Shown one piece after another: positions 1 to 8,017 of a DNA stretch of 64,000 nt (positions within the stretch are counted from its first letter, which is position 1; each line of letters starts with the position of its first letter). The position numbers were made by a program, and so were the translations under genes. The notes below the pieces were generated by a model, which worked only from the letters and a program-made list of their open reading frames with translations, was not told where the DNA came from and made no database searches. The stretch comes from JBFWUW01 sp050247075. GTDB lineage: Bacteria; Planctomycetota; Planctomycetia; Pirellulales; JBFWUW01. The DNA is taken from NCBI GenBank assembly GCA_050247075.1, contig JBFWUW010000010.1, positions 1 to 64,000 on the forward strand, given 5' to 3'.

Positions 1-404
1 CAGCCTATTCTACGCAGAGTGCGCGATGGCCTTGTCTGATACTGCCACTAAAAGGCATTCTTGTGATTGGATATTGATATTCTTATCAGGGCATTCGAGC
101 CGCCAGGAAGGCGCGATCGTGGGGACAACCATTTCTTGACCAGAATGTCTATGCGTCCCCCAGGGAAATCCGCGTACCTTTCTCCTGCCGGGCGCAATCT
201 AGCGGACCGACCGGCCGAGGGAGCCATGCGTATCGAGGGCAACCACGAGGCATGAACCACCCTTGCCGCCACATTCCGCAGCCCGCAAAGTCTCCTCAAT
301 CGCCATATTCATCGCATTTTACCCCCTGCGATGCGGCGCACTTCGAGCTATGATAATAAGGACTTACAACGCGCACCTTACCGCCTTCCCGCCAACTTGC
401 CTCC
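1..404. other. non-coding left edge, no supported gene
   Basis: I see no convincing gene here. All open frames are short, lack recognisable motifs and disagree with each other. A partial gene entering from the left edge cannot be excluded, but the three forward frames close within about 150 bases without a family motif. The right part is the leader of the DapA-family gene; TATGAT at 349-354 could be a -10 box, but no matching -35 is visible. Confidence 0.5.
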
Positions 405-1433
405 ATGACCAACCCTGCCCGCCTGCAAGGCATTTACTGCCCCAATATCGTCCCCTTGAATGAACGGGGAGACATCCACGAGCGCGAACTGCGGCGTTAT
501 ACCGACTGGCTGATCGACGGCGGCGTGCATGGGCTGTACCCCAACGGTTCGACGGGTGAGTTCACCCGCTTCACCCCGGAGGAACGCCGCACGATTATCG
601 CCATCATGGCCGACCAGGCGGCGGGCCGCGTCCCCATTTTGGCCGGCGCGGCCGAGGCCAACGTCCGCGAGACCCTCAAGGCGTGCGAATACTACCACTC
701 GCTGGGCGTGCGGGCGGTGGCGATTGTCTCGCCGTTTTATTACAAGCTCAGCCCGCCGGCCGTGTATGCGTACTTCAAGGAGATTGGCGACAACACGCCG
801 ATTGATGTCACGCTGTACAACATTCCGATGTTTGCCTCGCCGATTGACGTGCCGACGGTGCGGCGGCTGGCCGAGGAATGCCCCAAGGTGGTGGCCATCA
901 AGGATTCATCGGGCGACCTGCCGCACATGATCCGCATGATCCAAGCGGTGCGGCCGATCCGGCCCGACTTCAGCTTTCTCACCGGCTGGGACGCCGCCTT
1001 AATGCCCATGCTGTTGATTGGCTGCGACGGCGGCACCAACGCCACTAGCGGCATTGTGCCCGAGGTCACCCGCAAGCTGTACGACCTGACGATGGCCCAC
1101 CGCATCGACGAAGCCCGCGAGCTGCAATACAAGATACTGTCGCTGTTCGACAAGGCGCTGTACTCGGCCGACTTTCCGGAGGGCTTTCGCGCGGCGCTCA
1201 AGCTGCGCGGCTTCAGCCCTGGCAACGGCCGGCAGCCACTGGCGGCCAGCCAGCGCATCGATATCGCCCTGCTCAGCGATGCGCTGCAATGCCTGCTCAG
1301 CGAGTACGGATACACCAGCCAACCGGTCGGCGGCTGCCCCATTCCCGAACCTGGCGTGTCAAGTTCTCAAGTCAGCCGCATCGTGGAGACGGTGGTAGCG
1401 GAACTGAAAAAACGAGGCGGGGGACATTTTTGA
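405..1433 (+). CDS. DapA/N-acetylneuraminate lyase-family class I aldolase with C-terminal helix tail
   Basis: The 342-residue protein has the DHDPS/NAL TIM-barrel signature: GSTGEF at about 48-53, LYNIP at 137-141 with the usual catalytic Tyr138, and VAIKDSSGD with the Schiff-base Lys166. Family members cleave or condense 2-oxo acids through a lysine imine; the substrate cannot be read from the sequence. It is about 45 residues longer than typical DapA (near 290). After a Pro/Gly-rich linker the tail ends in an amphipathic helix at 323-337 (VSRIVETVVAELKKR), which resembles encapsulation peptides that target enzymes into bacterial microcompartments. A BMC shell gene follows 56 bases downstream on the same strand, so I infer it is shell cargo. 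The family call is firm; cargo status is inference. Confidence 0.85.
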   Translation: MTNPARLQGIYCPNIVPLNERGDIHERELRRYTDWLIDGGVHGLYPNGSTGEFTRFTPEERRTIIAIMADQAAGRVPILAGAAEANVRETLKACEYYHSLGVRAVAIVSPFYYKLSPPAVYAYFKEIGDNTPIDVTLYNIPMFASPIDVPTVRRLAEECPKVVAIKDSSGDLPHMIRMIQAVRPIRPDFSFLTGWDAALMPMLLIGCDGGTNATSGIVPEVTRKLYDLTMAHRIDEARELQYKILSLFDKALYSADFPEGFRAALKLRGFSPGNGRQPLAASQRIDIALLSDALQCLLSEYGYTSQPVGGCPIPEPGVSSSQVSRIVETVVAELKKRGGGHF

Positions 1434-1545
1434 TTTTTGATTGTTGGGTGCTTCGTTTTTGAGTGGCCTTTTCCGTGGCGGTGCTTGCAATGTCTGTTTC
1501 AATCGAAAATCCAAAACTACAAATCCAAAATCCAAACGCCAGTCT
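1428..1545. repeat. A/T-run dispersed repeat overlapping the BMC gene start
   Basis: Runs such as TTTTTGATTTTTGATTG on one side and AAAATCCAAAACTAC with AAATCCAAAATCC on the other form a low-complexity, roughly inverted element. A similar TTTTGATTTTTGATTTTGG stretch occurs at 61146-61180. The right half is read as the first 16 or so codons of the BMC protein. Confidence 0.6.
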
Positions 1546-2140
1546 GGCATTGCTAGAAGTTGCCAACCTCACTCCGGCGTTGCTGGTGGTCGACCGCTGC
1601 GCCAAGGCTGCCGGCGTGACGGTGCTGGGCGTGGAGAGCAGCGACTCGCCCATGCAGTGCATTAAGTTGTTCGGTTCCGTGGCCGATGTCCGCGCGGCGG
1701 GCGAGACCGGCCTGGAACTGGCAAGACAAATGGGTAGCTCGGCGATTCTGTCGGTGTTGCCCGCCCCGCTCGATGAAACAATGGTTCTGGTTCAAAGCAA
1801 GCCGGCGTTCAGCCCGTTGTTGGGCCTGTACGACGCGCGTATACCCCAACAGGAAATGAAAGCCATGTCAGACGCGATTGGATTGTTGGAAACCCAAGGG
1901 CTGGTGGCTGCCTTGCACGCCGCCGACGAAATGCTCAAGAGCGCCAGCGTGACCATTTTGGGCAAGGAAAAAATCGGCGCGGCCTACATCACCATCATCG
2001 TCAAGGGAGACGTGGCGGCGGTGCAAGCGGCCATCGCCAGCGGCAAGCAAGTCGTCGAACGTCTGGGTGGCAAGCTGATCATGGCCGACATCATCGCCCG
2101 TCCCCACCCGGAACTGGCCGCGCTGTTGCCCACGAAGTGA
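1490..2140 (+). CDS. tandem-domain bacterial microcompartment shell protein (BMC-T, PduT-like layout)
   Basis: The 216-residue protein carries two BMC folds, at about 18-92 and 128-206. The second is canonical: LLETQGLVAALHAAD, then the pore-lining segment GKEKIGAAYITII, and RPHPEL near the end. The first is divergent. Its pore loop reads SSDSPMQC, so the position of the Fe-S cysteine of PduT holds Ser and a Cys lies four residues later (Cys57). Tandem BMC proteins form pseudohexameric trimers in the shell facet. No other shell gene (BMC-H, BMC-P) is in the window, so it belongs to a locus beyond the left edge or acts as a satellite. The start is uncertain: ATG 1490 is chosen, with in-frame GTGs at 1463, 1475 and 1481 and no clear Shine-Dalgarno. 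The first 16 residues come from a repeat. Confidence 0.88.
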   Translation: MSVSIENPKLQIQNPNASLALLEVANLTPALLVVDRCAKAAGVTVLGVESSDSPMQCIKLFGSVADVRAAGETGLELARQMGSSAILSVLPAPLDETMVLVQSKPAFSPLLGLYDARIPQQEMKAMSDAIGLLETQGLVAALHAADEMLKSASVTILGKEKIGAAYITIIVKGDVAAVQAAIASGKQVVERLGGKLIMADIIARPHPELAALLPTK

Positions 2141-2157
2141 TTTTCGCAGGACAAAAT

Positions 2158-2237
2158 GTAGGAGGCGATTCCATCGCCGATGGCCGCCGTGAGAGACGGT
2201 TCCCGCGGGGTTGATCGGCGATGGAATCGCCTCCTAC
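2158..2237. repeat. perfect 24-bp inverted repeat between convergent genes
   Basis: Arms at 2158-2181 and 2214-2237 are exact reverse complements beginning GTAGGAGGCGATTCCATCGC, separated by a 32-base loop. It lies between two converging genes and could act as a bidirectional terminator or mRNA-stabilising hairpin, although no U-tract follows. Relatives of the same arm occur at 4950, 39659 and 45674. Confidence 0.85.
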
Positions 2238-2242
2238 AGGCG

Positions 2243-3559
2243 TTAAGGCCGCTCGTCGTCGAGCCGGGGCGGATCGGAATTTTCGTCCCGTTGAAAGCGG
2301 TCCGCCGTGCGGCGCTGCTCTCGAACCGGCTGCCCAGGCAGCAGATCGAGCAGGCCCCGCGCGTACGGGTTGAGCGGCACCACCGGGTCGTTGGGCGTGG
2401 CGAACAGTTTGGCCAGGCCCGCGATGGGCTGCGGCTGGCTAGCCGGCTCGTCGAGCATTGACTTGCGGCCATCGGCAATCACGGTTCCCGCCGGTTGATC
2501 GTGGCAACGGCCCGTCAGGCTCAGCCCTTCCGCCCCCAGGGAAAACTCCGCCGCCAACAGGTCGAACGGCAGAATGGCCCGCGGAAACTCGCCGTCGCGT
2601 GCCCGCGTGCTCATTTGCAGGCTGTCGGCGATGGCTTGCAGAAACGACTGGCTGACAAAACCTGGCCCGCCCTCGATCAGCCCGGCGGCATCCACCAGGC
2701 GGCTCTCGCGAAACTGGGCCTCATAAACTTGCACGCGGGCCGACCCGCGCAGGTCGTGCGGAACGTGGTTGGCCACCAGTGTCGCCAGGTCGATATCGGC
2801 CAACTCTCCCCGCAGCAGCCCGTTCCAGCCATGCTCGCCCCGCCGCGCCCAGACGTATCCGTGGAACCTGGCGCGCGGGCCAATCCACTCTTCCACCGGC
2901 ACGGCCGGCGACAGCAGCGACAGATCGAGCGGAGCGTCGCCGGTATCGAGTTCAAAGCCCGCCCGCGGCAGGCCCCCTTGCCGGTCGCGAAACAACGTAA
3001 TCCGCGGCGATTGCACGGTACTGGTTTCAGCAGTGCGCCACTCCATCGAAGCTTGCGGGCCGGCGTCGAGCGTTTCGATACGTCCCACCACGCTGGACAG
3101 CGCCACCTGCCGGTCGGGCCATTGCAGGAAGAGTTCGTTGGCCAGAATACGCACGGGGCTGGATGGTTCCGCCGGCCGCCGCGACAGCGCGCGTTCCGCG
3201 GCTTGCCATACCTCGGCCAGCGCCGCGGCATCAATCTTGGCACCAGCCGCCACCACCACCAGGCCCACGCCGTTGCTAGCCGCCTTGATCTCGTCCGCTT
3301 GCAACACCACCTGCCCCGTCTCTTGCTCGGTCGCCCGCAACCCTTTCAAGACCGTCAAGCCAGGCCGCGGATGTGCCGCCTCTTCCAGGCGAACTTCCAG
3401 CCCCAACTCGTAGCCAATCGCCCGCTCGTAATCCCTGCGATGCGAGGGAAGCCGCCAAACCACTATCCACGCGCCCACGCCCAACGTCGGCAACACGCAT
3501 AGCAGCAAAAAGCTGGCGCGGCACGCTAGGCGGCGGACCGAGGAGGGGGAACGGAACAT
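2243..3559 (-). CDS. AsmA-like membrane-anchored hypothetical protein
   Basis: The 438-residue protein has a basic N-terminus and one strong transmembrane segment at about 14-34 (FLLLCVLPTLGVGAWIVVW), then a long extracytoplasmic part. The segment after the anchor, with a 'pre-beta' feel (LGLEVRLEEAAHPRPGLTVL, then LQADEIKAAS), resembles the N-terminal region of AsmA-like proteins, where an early helix is followed by a beta-rich body. No catalytic motif is visible. It ends six bases from a 24-bp inverted repeat and starts about 115 bases upstream of nothing on its own strand, so it is probably monocistronic. The AsmA comparison is by impression only. Confidence 0.55.
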   Translation of the reverse strand: MFRSPSSVRRLACRASFLLLCVLPTLGVGAWIVVWRLPSHRRDYERAIGYELGLEVRLEEAAHPRPGLTVLKGLRATEQETGQVVLQADEIKAASNGVGLVVVAAGAKIDAAALAEVWQAAERALSRRPAEPSSPVRILANELFLQWPDRQVALSSVVGRIETLDAGPQASMEWRTAETSTVQSPRITLFRDRQGGLPRAGFELDTGDAPLDLSLLSPAVPVEEWIGPRARFHGYVWARRGEHGWNGLLRGELADIDLATLVANHVPHDLRGSARVQVYEAQFRESRLVDAAGLIEGGPGFVSQSFLQAIADSLQMSTRARDGEFPRAILPFDLLAAEFSLGAEGLSLTGRCHDQPAGTVIADGRKSMLDEPASQPQPIAGLAKLFATPNDPVVPLNPYARGLLDLLPGQPVREQRRTADRFQRDENSDPPRLDDERP

Positions 3560-3573
3560 CCGTGTTCCAGAGT

Positions 3574-3660
3574 ATAAGTGTTTAGTGCTTAGTGTTCAGT
3601 CAAAAGCAGTCAGCGGAGAAGCTGTCAGCCATCAGCTTTTCATACCTCATACCTCATCCT
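3574..3660. repeat. simple-sequence module (TTAGTGCTTAGTGTTCAGT ... CATACCTCATACCTCAT)
   Basis: An AGTGTTTAGTGCTTAGTG run is followed by GCTGTCAGCCATCAGC and then a repeated CATACCT. The same two ingredients, TTCAG repeats then CATACCTCATA-like repeats, recur at 59714-59795. No gene is visible in this spacer. Confidence 0.6.
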
Positions 3661-3672
3661 TCTGCCTTTCGC

Positions 3673-4812
3673 CTATCGCTTCCTCGCCATCTCCAAAAAC
3701 AGCCGGTACCGCGCCTGCATTTCCTCCAGGCTGTCGCCGCCGAATTTGTCGATCAGGGCGGCGGTCAGCTCGAAGGCGACGACGTTTTCCACGATCACGC
3801 TGGCGGCCGAGACGGCGCACACGTCGCTGCGTTCGTAGTTGGCCGACTCGGGCTGTTTGCTGGAGAGATTGATCGACTCCAGCGGCTTACGCAGCGTGCT
3901 GATCGGCTTCTTGGCGGCCCGAATCACCAGCGGCTGGCCGTTGGTCATGCCGGCTTCCAGCCCGCCGGCATTGTTGGTGGGCCGCGTGAAGCCCAGGTTG
4001 GCCGTCTCGCGCTGGCTGGCATCAAACTGGATCGGGTCGTGGACTTGCGAACCGCGGCGGCGGGCCGCTTCAAACCCCAAGCCAATCTCCACCCCTTTAA
4101 TGGCTTGCACCGCCATGACAGCCTGCGCCAGTTTGCCATCCAGCTTGCGGTCCCACTGAGCGTGCGTCCCCAAGCCAAACGGCAGACCTTCCACGCGGAC
4201 CTCCACCACGCCGCCTAGCGTGTCGCCATCCTTGCCGCATTGGTCGATCAGGGCCATCACCTCCGGGTCGCGGGCCGGATCGAGCGAGTAAAGCTCGCTG
4301 GCATCGCGAATCTTCCGCAACTCGGCCAGCGTACCGGGCGAAGATTCCAGTCCAATGCCCCCCAACTCAACCACGTAGCCTAGCGCTTCAATGTCAAAGG
4401 CCGAAAGCAACTGCCGGGCCAACGCGCCGGCCGCCACGCGCACGGTGGTCTCTCGCGCGCTGGCACGCTCCAGCACGCCGCGGATGGAACCGAGATACTT
4501 CACCGAACCGGTCAAATCGCCGTGGCCGGGGCGGGGCCGGTCGAGGTCACCCAGCCGTTCCAGTTTGTAGTCTTTGTTGATGACCTGCAGGGCGATGGGG
4601 CTGCCCAAGGTTTGGCCCTGCCAAATGCCGCTTTGAATATCGACCGTGTCGGTCTCAATGCGTTGTCGCCCACCCCGTCCGTAGCCCCCCTGCCGCCGCC
4701 GCAGTTCGACGTTGATGACATCGAGATCGAGTTTGACACCTGCGGGAAAGCCATCCACCAAGGCCAGCAGGGCCTTGCCGTGCGACTCGCCGGCGGTCCA
4801 ATAGCGCAACAT
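3673..4812 (-). CDS. aroC: chorismate synthase
   Basis: The enzyme converts 5-enolpyruvylshikimate-3-phosphate to chorismate using reduced FMN, the last step of the shikimate pathway. Family signatures are all present: GESHGKALLALVDGFPAG near the N-terminus, the arginine-rich GRGGRQRIETDTV, RPGHGDLTGSVKY, ARETTVRVAAGALA and, near the end, AASVIVENVVAFELTAAL. The 379-residue length is normal. I start at the internal ATG at 4812, because the 19 residues before it (an extended frame to 4869) have no family similarity, while MLRYWTAGESHG is the expected start. There is no adjacent aromatic-pathway gene. Confidence 0.97.
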   Translation of the reverse strand: MLRYWTAGESHGKALLALVDGFPAGVKLDLDVINVELRRRQGGYGRGGRQRIETDTVDIQSGIWQGQTLGSPIALQVINKDYKLERLGDLDRPRPGHGDLTGSVKYLGSIRGVLERASARETTVRVAAGALARQLLSAFDIEALGYVVELGGIGLESSPGTLAELRKIRDASELYSLDPARDPEVMALIDQCGKDGDTLGGVVEVRVEGLPFGLGTHAQWDRKLDGKLAQAVMAVQAIKGVEIGLGFEAARRRGSQVHDPIQFDASQRETANLGFTRPTNNAGGLEAGMTNGQPLVIRAAKKPISTLRKPLESINLSSKQPESANYERSDVCAVSAASVIVENVVAFELTAALIDKFGGDSLEEMQARYRLFLEMARKR

Positions 4813-4949
4813 CTGTTCTCGACAACGGTTAGGGCAAGTGGAAAAATCACCGCGCAGCGGCAGCCTCAACCCAATTTTAGCTTGCCCCCACCCCGCGCGA
4901 TAGGGCAGTGTCGGCCGGAACCGCTAGCCCTGCTGGCAGCTTCCTAGTT

Positions 4950-5005
4950 GTAGGAGGCGATTCCATCGCCGACCGTCATGTCGGAGCCGTCTCTGACGGC
5001 GACCG
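4950..5005. repeat. dispersed palindromic repeat pair (GGCGATTCCATCGCC and GCCGTCTCTGACGGC types)
   Basis: 4950-4972 is a copy of the arm seen at 2158. 4981-5005 is a copy of the second type (GGAGCCGTCTCTGACGGCGA), whose core GCCGTC..GACGGC is itself palindromic. The two types sit side by side, as they also do at 39659-39710. Confidence 0.75.
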
Positions 5006-5035
5006 AATGCCATGCCGGACGGCGTTGCCAGGAAA

Positions 5036-5086
5036 AGAACCACGAATCGAACGAATCCAACGAATAAGAATCCGCCGGAACTTTTC
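5036..5086 (+). repeat. dispersed CACGAATCGAACGAATC repeat
   Basis: About 50 bases rich in CGAAT steps, beginning AGAACCACGAATCGAACGAA. A close copy lies at 47986-48039 and a third, inverted copy at 48090-48124. Confidence 0.75.
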
Positions 5087-5149
5087 TTGCGTGTTGCCCG
5101 CCCCTTCCCTACCTTCCATGCGAGCCGCGATTTGCCTCGGCCCAAGCTT

Positions 5150-7993
5150 TTAGCCAGGTGCCAGGCGCAGGCCGCGCGGCAGGGATTCGCCGAAGACCAG
5201 GCCGGTTTCGGCGGCTTCCAGATGGCCGCCGCTGCGGACCAGTTCTTGGTAGTGGGCCGAGGCCTGGGTGTTTTCCAGCCAGGCGGCCGCGCGGTCTCGC
5301 GGCTTGTCGCCCAGGTCGCGGTAGCGGTCGCCCGTCCGCCGGGCCAATTGCATCACTGCCAGTTGCCGCACGGGGTCAGTCTCGCGCGGGCCGAGCAGCT
5401 CTTCCAGCCAGCGCCCGGCGGCTTCGGCCGGGACCACGACATTCAGCGGCCCGTAAAGCGGTTCTCTCGCGCCCAAGCGGCCCAAGGTCCAGATCATTGC
5501 GTCGCGTACGGCGGCGGCCTTCTCACGGTCGATGCGGCCGGCCAGCAAGTCGCCCAGCTCCACCTTGGCCGCAATCGGCAGCAGTTCGAAAGAGCCCAGC
5601 AGACGCCATATCTCCGACTGCTCGTGCGAGCCAACGCCCGCCGCGCCGCCGCGATTAGTCTTGGCACCCAGCGCGGCCCGCAGATTAGCCAGCAGCGGAT
5701 CGGCCAAGGCCCGCTGTTGGCCGGCCGCCAGCCCGCCGGCGATACGCCGCCACAGGATGAGCCACTCCACGCGGCACATGGGGCCAGCATGCAGCACTCT
5801 CTTGCCCTGAAACAGCCGCCAGGTCTGCGCCACGCGCCAATCATCGACCGCCAGCCCGTAACCCGGCCGCAGGCAAAAGCCGACCAGATAGAGCCAGCGG
5901 GCCTCGAAGACATCACCGCGGCGGCGGCCCGCTTCTAGTTCCAGCAGTACATCCCACATTCGCCGCAACAGTGACGAGGGCCACTCGCCGCGGCGCTGCC
6001 CGATGGTTTTTTCCAGGGACTTGACCAGCCCTTCGGCCAACTCGCGCGGCGCCGCGGCACCGCTAGCTAAGACCTTTTTTAACAGTTCCACGCATGCCTG
6101 GTACGTCGCTTCATCCACAAAGCCTTCGGCTTCGGCCGCCCCCTGGTGCCCCGCGCGGTCGGTCTGCGTGGCCGAGCGGACATCGAACTGCAGCCGCCAG
6201 GTGCGGTCGCCTTGGGCCTCGCCGCACCACACATCCAGCGTGCCGATCTCGGTCAGCCGGGTATGCAGGCGGACGCGCAACGATTCGGCGGCGGCCCCTT
6301 TTTTGCCTGCTTGCAACACCGTACGAATCGGCGGCAGCGGAGACATTTGGTCGCGGTCGAACGGCACCACCGCGCCAGCCGCATCGGTCAAGCGCGTGCT
6401 GGAAACGTACAGCGGAAACTCCACCGGCTGGCGGATCAGCAGTTCAAACGTGCGGTCGGGCAGATCGACCGTGGCCCCTTCCTCCACGCCCGCCGGAGCC
6501 AGGCAGACGGCCGACGGCTGGGCCTCGTCCGACTCCACGCCAATGTAATAGCTTCGCGCCAGTCCGGCCGAGATCCGCACGCCAATGCCACGCCGCACCA
6601 TGCCGTAATAAGCCGCGCCGCGGGCCACCGCCAGATCGAGCCGTTGGTTGTCTAGCACCAACGGCTGCCACGCATTGGTTGACTGGCCGGGAAACCACGA
6701 GCAGAGGACCTCCAGCAACCGCGAGCGCAACTGCCCAGACTCAAAGAAGCCGCCGTTGAAGAGCACGATGTCGGGCCGGGCCGGATCATGGCTGGCCGGA
6801 GTATCGTCTGGCGTGTCGCCCGCGTGGCGATGCGCCGTCAGAAACGCCGCCAGGTAGCGGGTGATGGCCGCGTCGGCGGCATAGGGCAAGCCGAACTCTT
6901 GAAACCCGCTACGGCGGGCGGCCGGCTTGTCCGTCAGCCCCACGCGCGGCAGAAAACCTTCGACCAGCACTTGGGCGACCTCGTCGCGGGCCAGTTCGAC
7001 TTGCAGCGACCCTCCGACCAGCTTTGCGCCCGAACCGGCGATATTCAGCTTGAGGCGAGGCGGCGGCTGTTCGCCTAGCAATGTCTCCTTCACGCGGCGG
7101 CAGCTTTGCACCAACATGCTCCATTGCCGCGGGGCCAGTTTGCCATCGCCGGCCACGCGCCGCTCGACATGATGGGCCAACGCCAGATCGAGGTTGTCGC
7201 CTCCCAGGATCAGATGTTCGCCCACGGCCACCCGGTGGAACCGTACGTTTTCCCCTTCGCCGCGGCGGACGCGGATCAGGGTGAAGTCGGTCGTGCCGCC
7301 GCCGACATCGCAGATGAGTATCTTCTGGCCCGGCCTGACCGTTTGTTCCCAGTCATCGCCGTGCGCGTCGATCCAGGCATAGAAGGCGGCTTGCGGCTCT
7401 TCGACCAACACCACCCTGGGCAAGCCGGCCCGCGCCGCCGCTTTGACGGTTAGCTCGCGGGCCACTTCGTCGAACGAAGCGGGCAGCGTCAGCACGACAT
7501 CTTGCAGTTCCAAGGGATTGTCGGGATGGCGATGGTTCCAAGCCTGGCGGAGGTGCAGCAAATAGCGGCCGCTGGCCTCAACTGGCGATAGCCGTTGCAC
7601 GTCTGGCGAGCCATGCCACGGCAGCAGGTCGGCCATGCGGTCAACTCCGCCGTGGCAGAGCCAGCTTTTGGCCGATGAAACCAGCCGGCCCGGCGTCGTC
7701 TCACCCTGGTCGCGGGCCAAAAAGCCGACGATGTGGCCGCAGTCGGCGGAGGTCCAGGGGAGCGTGTAGGCTCCGCCCGACCGTTCGGCCGCGGTCGGTT
7801 CAAAGTGGAACGAGGGGAGCGTATCGCGGGCTTCAATCTGGCTGGGGGCGACCAGTTGCGGTATGGCAAAGTTTTGCACGCGAACCGGTTGTTGCGCGGT
7901 ATCGACAAAGGCCACCGCCGAGTTGGTGGTGCCCAGGTCGATGCCTACGACAAAGCGGCTGGGGAGTTGTTCGGTTTCGAGGGGTGCGGACAT
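5150..7993 (-). CDS. long Hsp70-family protein with C-terminal extension (DUF3731-like)
   Basis: The 947-residue protein opens with an actin/Hsp70 nucleotide-binding fold: phosphate-1 loop VVGIDLGTTNSAVAF at about 15-29, phosphate-2 loop ILICDVGGGTTDFTLIRV, and the adenosine-side motif DIVLFNGGFFESGQLR. A beta-rich segment follows, then roughly 330 mostly helical residues that DnaK lacks. From memory this matches the DUF3731 architecture of long bacterial Hsp70s. It has no DnaK-type EEVD tail, and no J-protein or GrpE gene is nearby, so it is not the general DnaK. It is the last gene of a DUF2760-Hsp70-Hsp70 unit, 24 bases after the shorter Hsp70. Client and function are unknown. Confidence 0.85.
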   Translation of the reverse strand: MSAPLETEQLPSRFVVGIDLGTTNSAVAFVDTAQQPVRVQNFAIPQLVAPSQIEARDTLPSFHFEPTAAERSGGAYTLPWTSADCGHIVGFLARDQGETTPGRLVSSAKSWLCHGGVDRMADLLPWHGSPDVQRLSPVEASGRYLLHLRQAWNHRHPDNPLELQDVVLTLPASFDEVARELTVKAAARAGLPRVVLVEEPQAAFYAWIDAHGDDWEQTVRPGQKILICDVGGGTTDFTLIRVRRGEGENVRFHRVAVGEHLILGGDNLDLALAHHVERRVAGDGKLAPRQWSMLVQSCRRVKETLLGEQPPPRLKLNIAGSGAKLVGGSLQVELARDEVAQVLVEGFLPRVGLTDKPAARRSGFQEFGLPYAADAAITRYLAAFLTAHRHAGDTPDDTPASHDPARPDIVLFNGGFFESGQLRSRLLEVLCSWFPGQSTNAWQPLVLDNQRLDLAVARGAAYYGMVRRGIGVRISAGLARSYYIGVESDEAQPSAVCLAPAGVEEGATVDLPDRTFELLIRQPVEFPLYVSSTRLTDAAGAVVPFDRDQMSPLPPIRTVLQAGKKGAAAESLRVRLHTRLTEIGTLDVWCGEAQGDRTWRLQFDVRSATQTDRAGHQGAAEAEGFVDEATYQACVELLKKVLASGAAAPRELAEGLVKSLEKTIGQRRGEWPSSLLRRMWDVLLELEAGRRRGDVFEARWLYLVGFCLRPGYGLAVDDWRVAQTWRLFQGKRVLHAGPMCRVEWLILWRRIAGGLAAGQQRALADPLLANLRAALGAKTNRGGAAGVGSHEQSEIWRLLGSFELLPIAAKVELGDLLAGRIDREKAAAVRDAMIWTLGRLGAREPLYGPLNVVVPAEAAGRWLEELLGPRETDPVRQLAVMQLARRTGDRYRDLGDKPRDRAAAWLENTQASAHYQELVRSGGHLEAAETGLVFGESLPRGLRLAPG

Positions 7994-8017
7994 CGCGTCA
8001 ATCGGCAGCCAAGGGCC

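Noticed and set aside
3673..3700. possible extra aromatic-pathway gene after aroC
   Set aside because: The following spacer contains only simple-sequence repeats and the next gene is on the same strand but unrelated.
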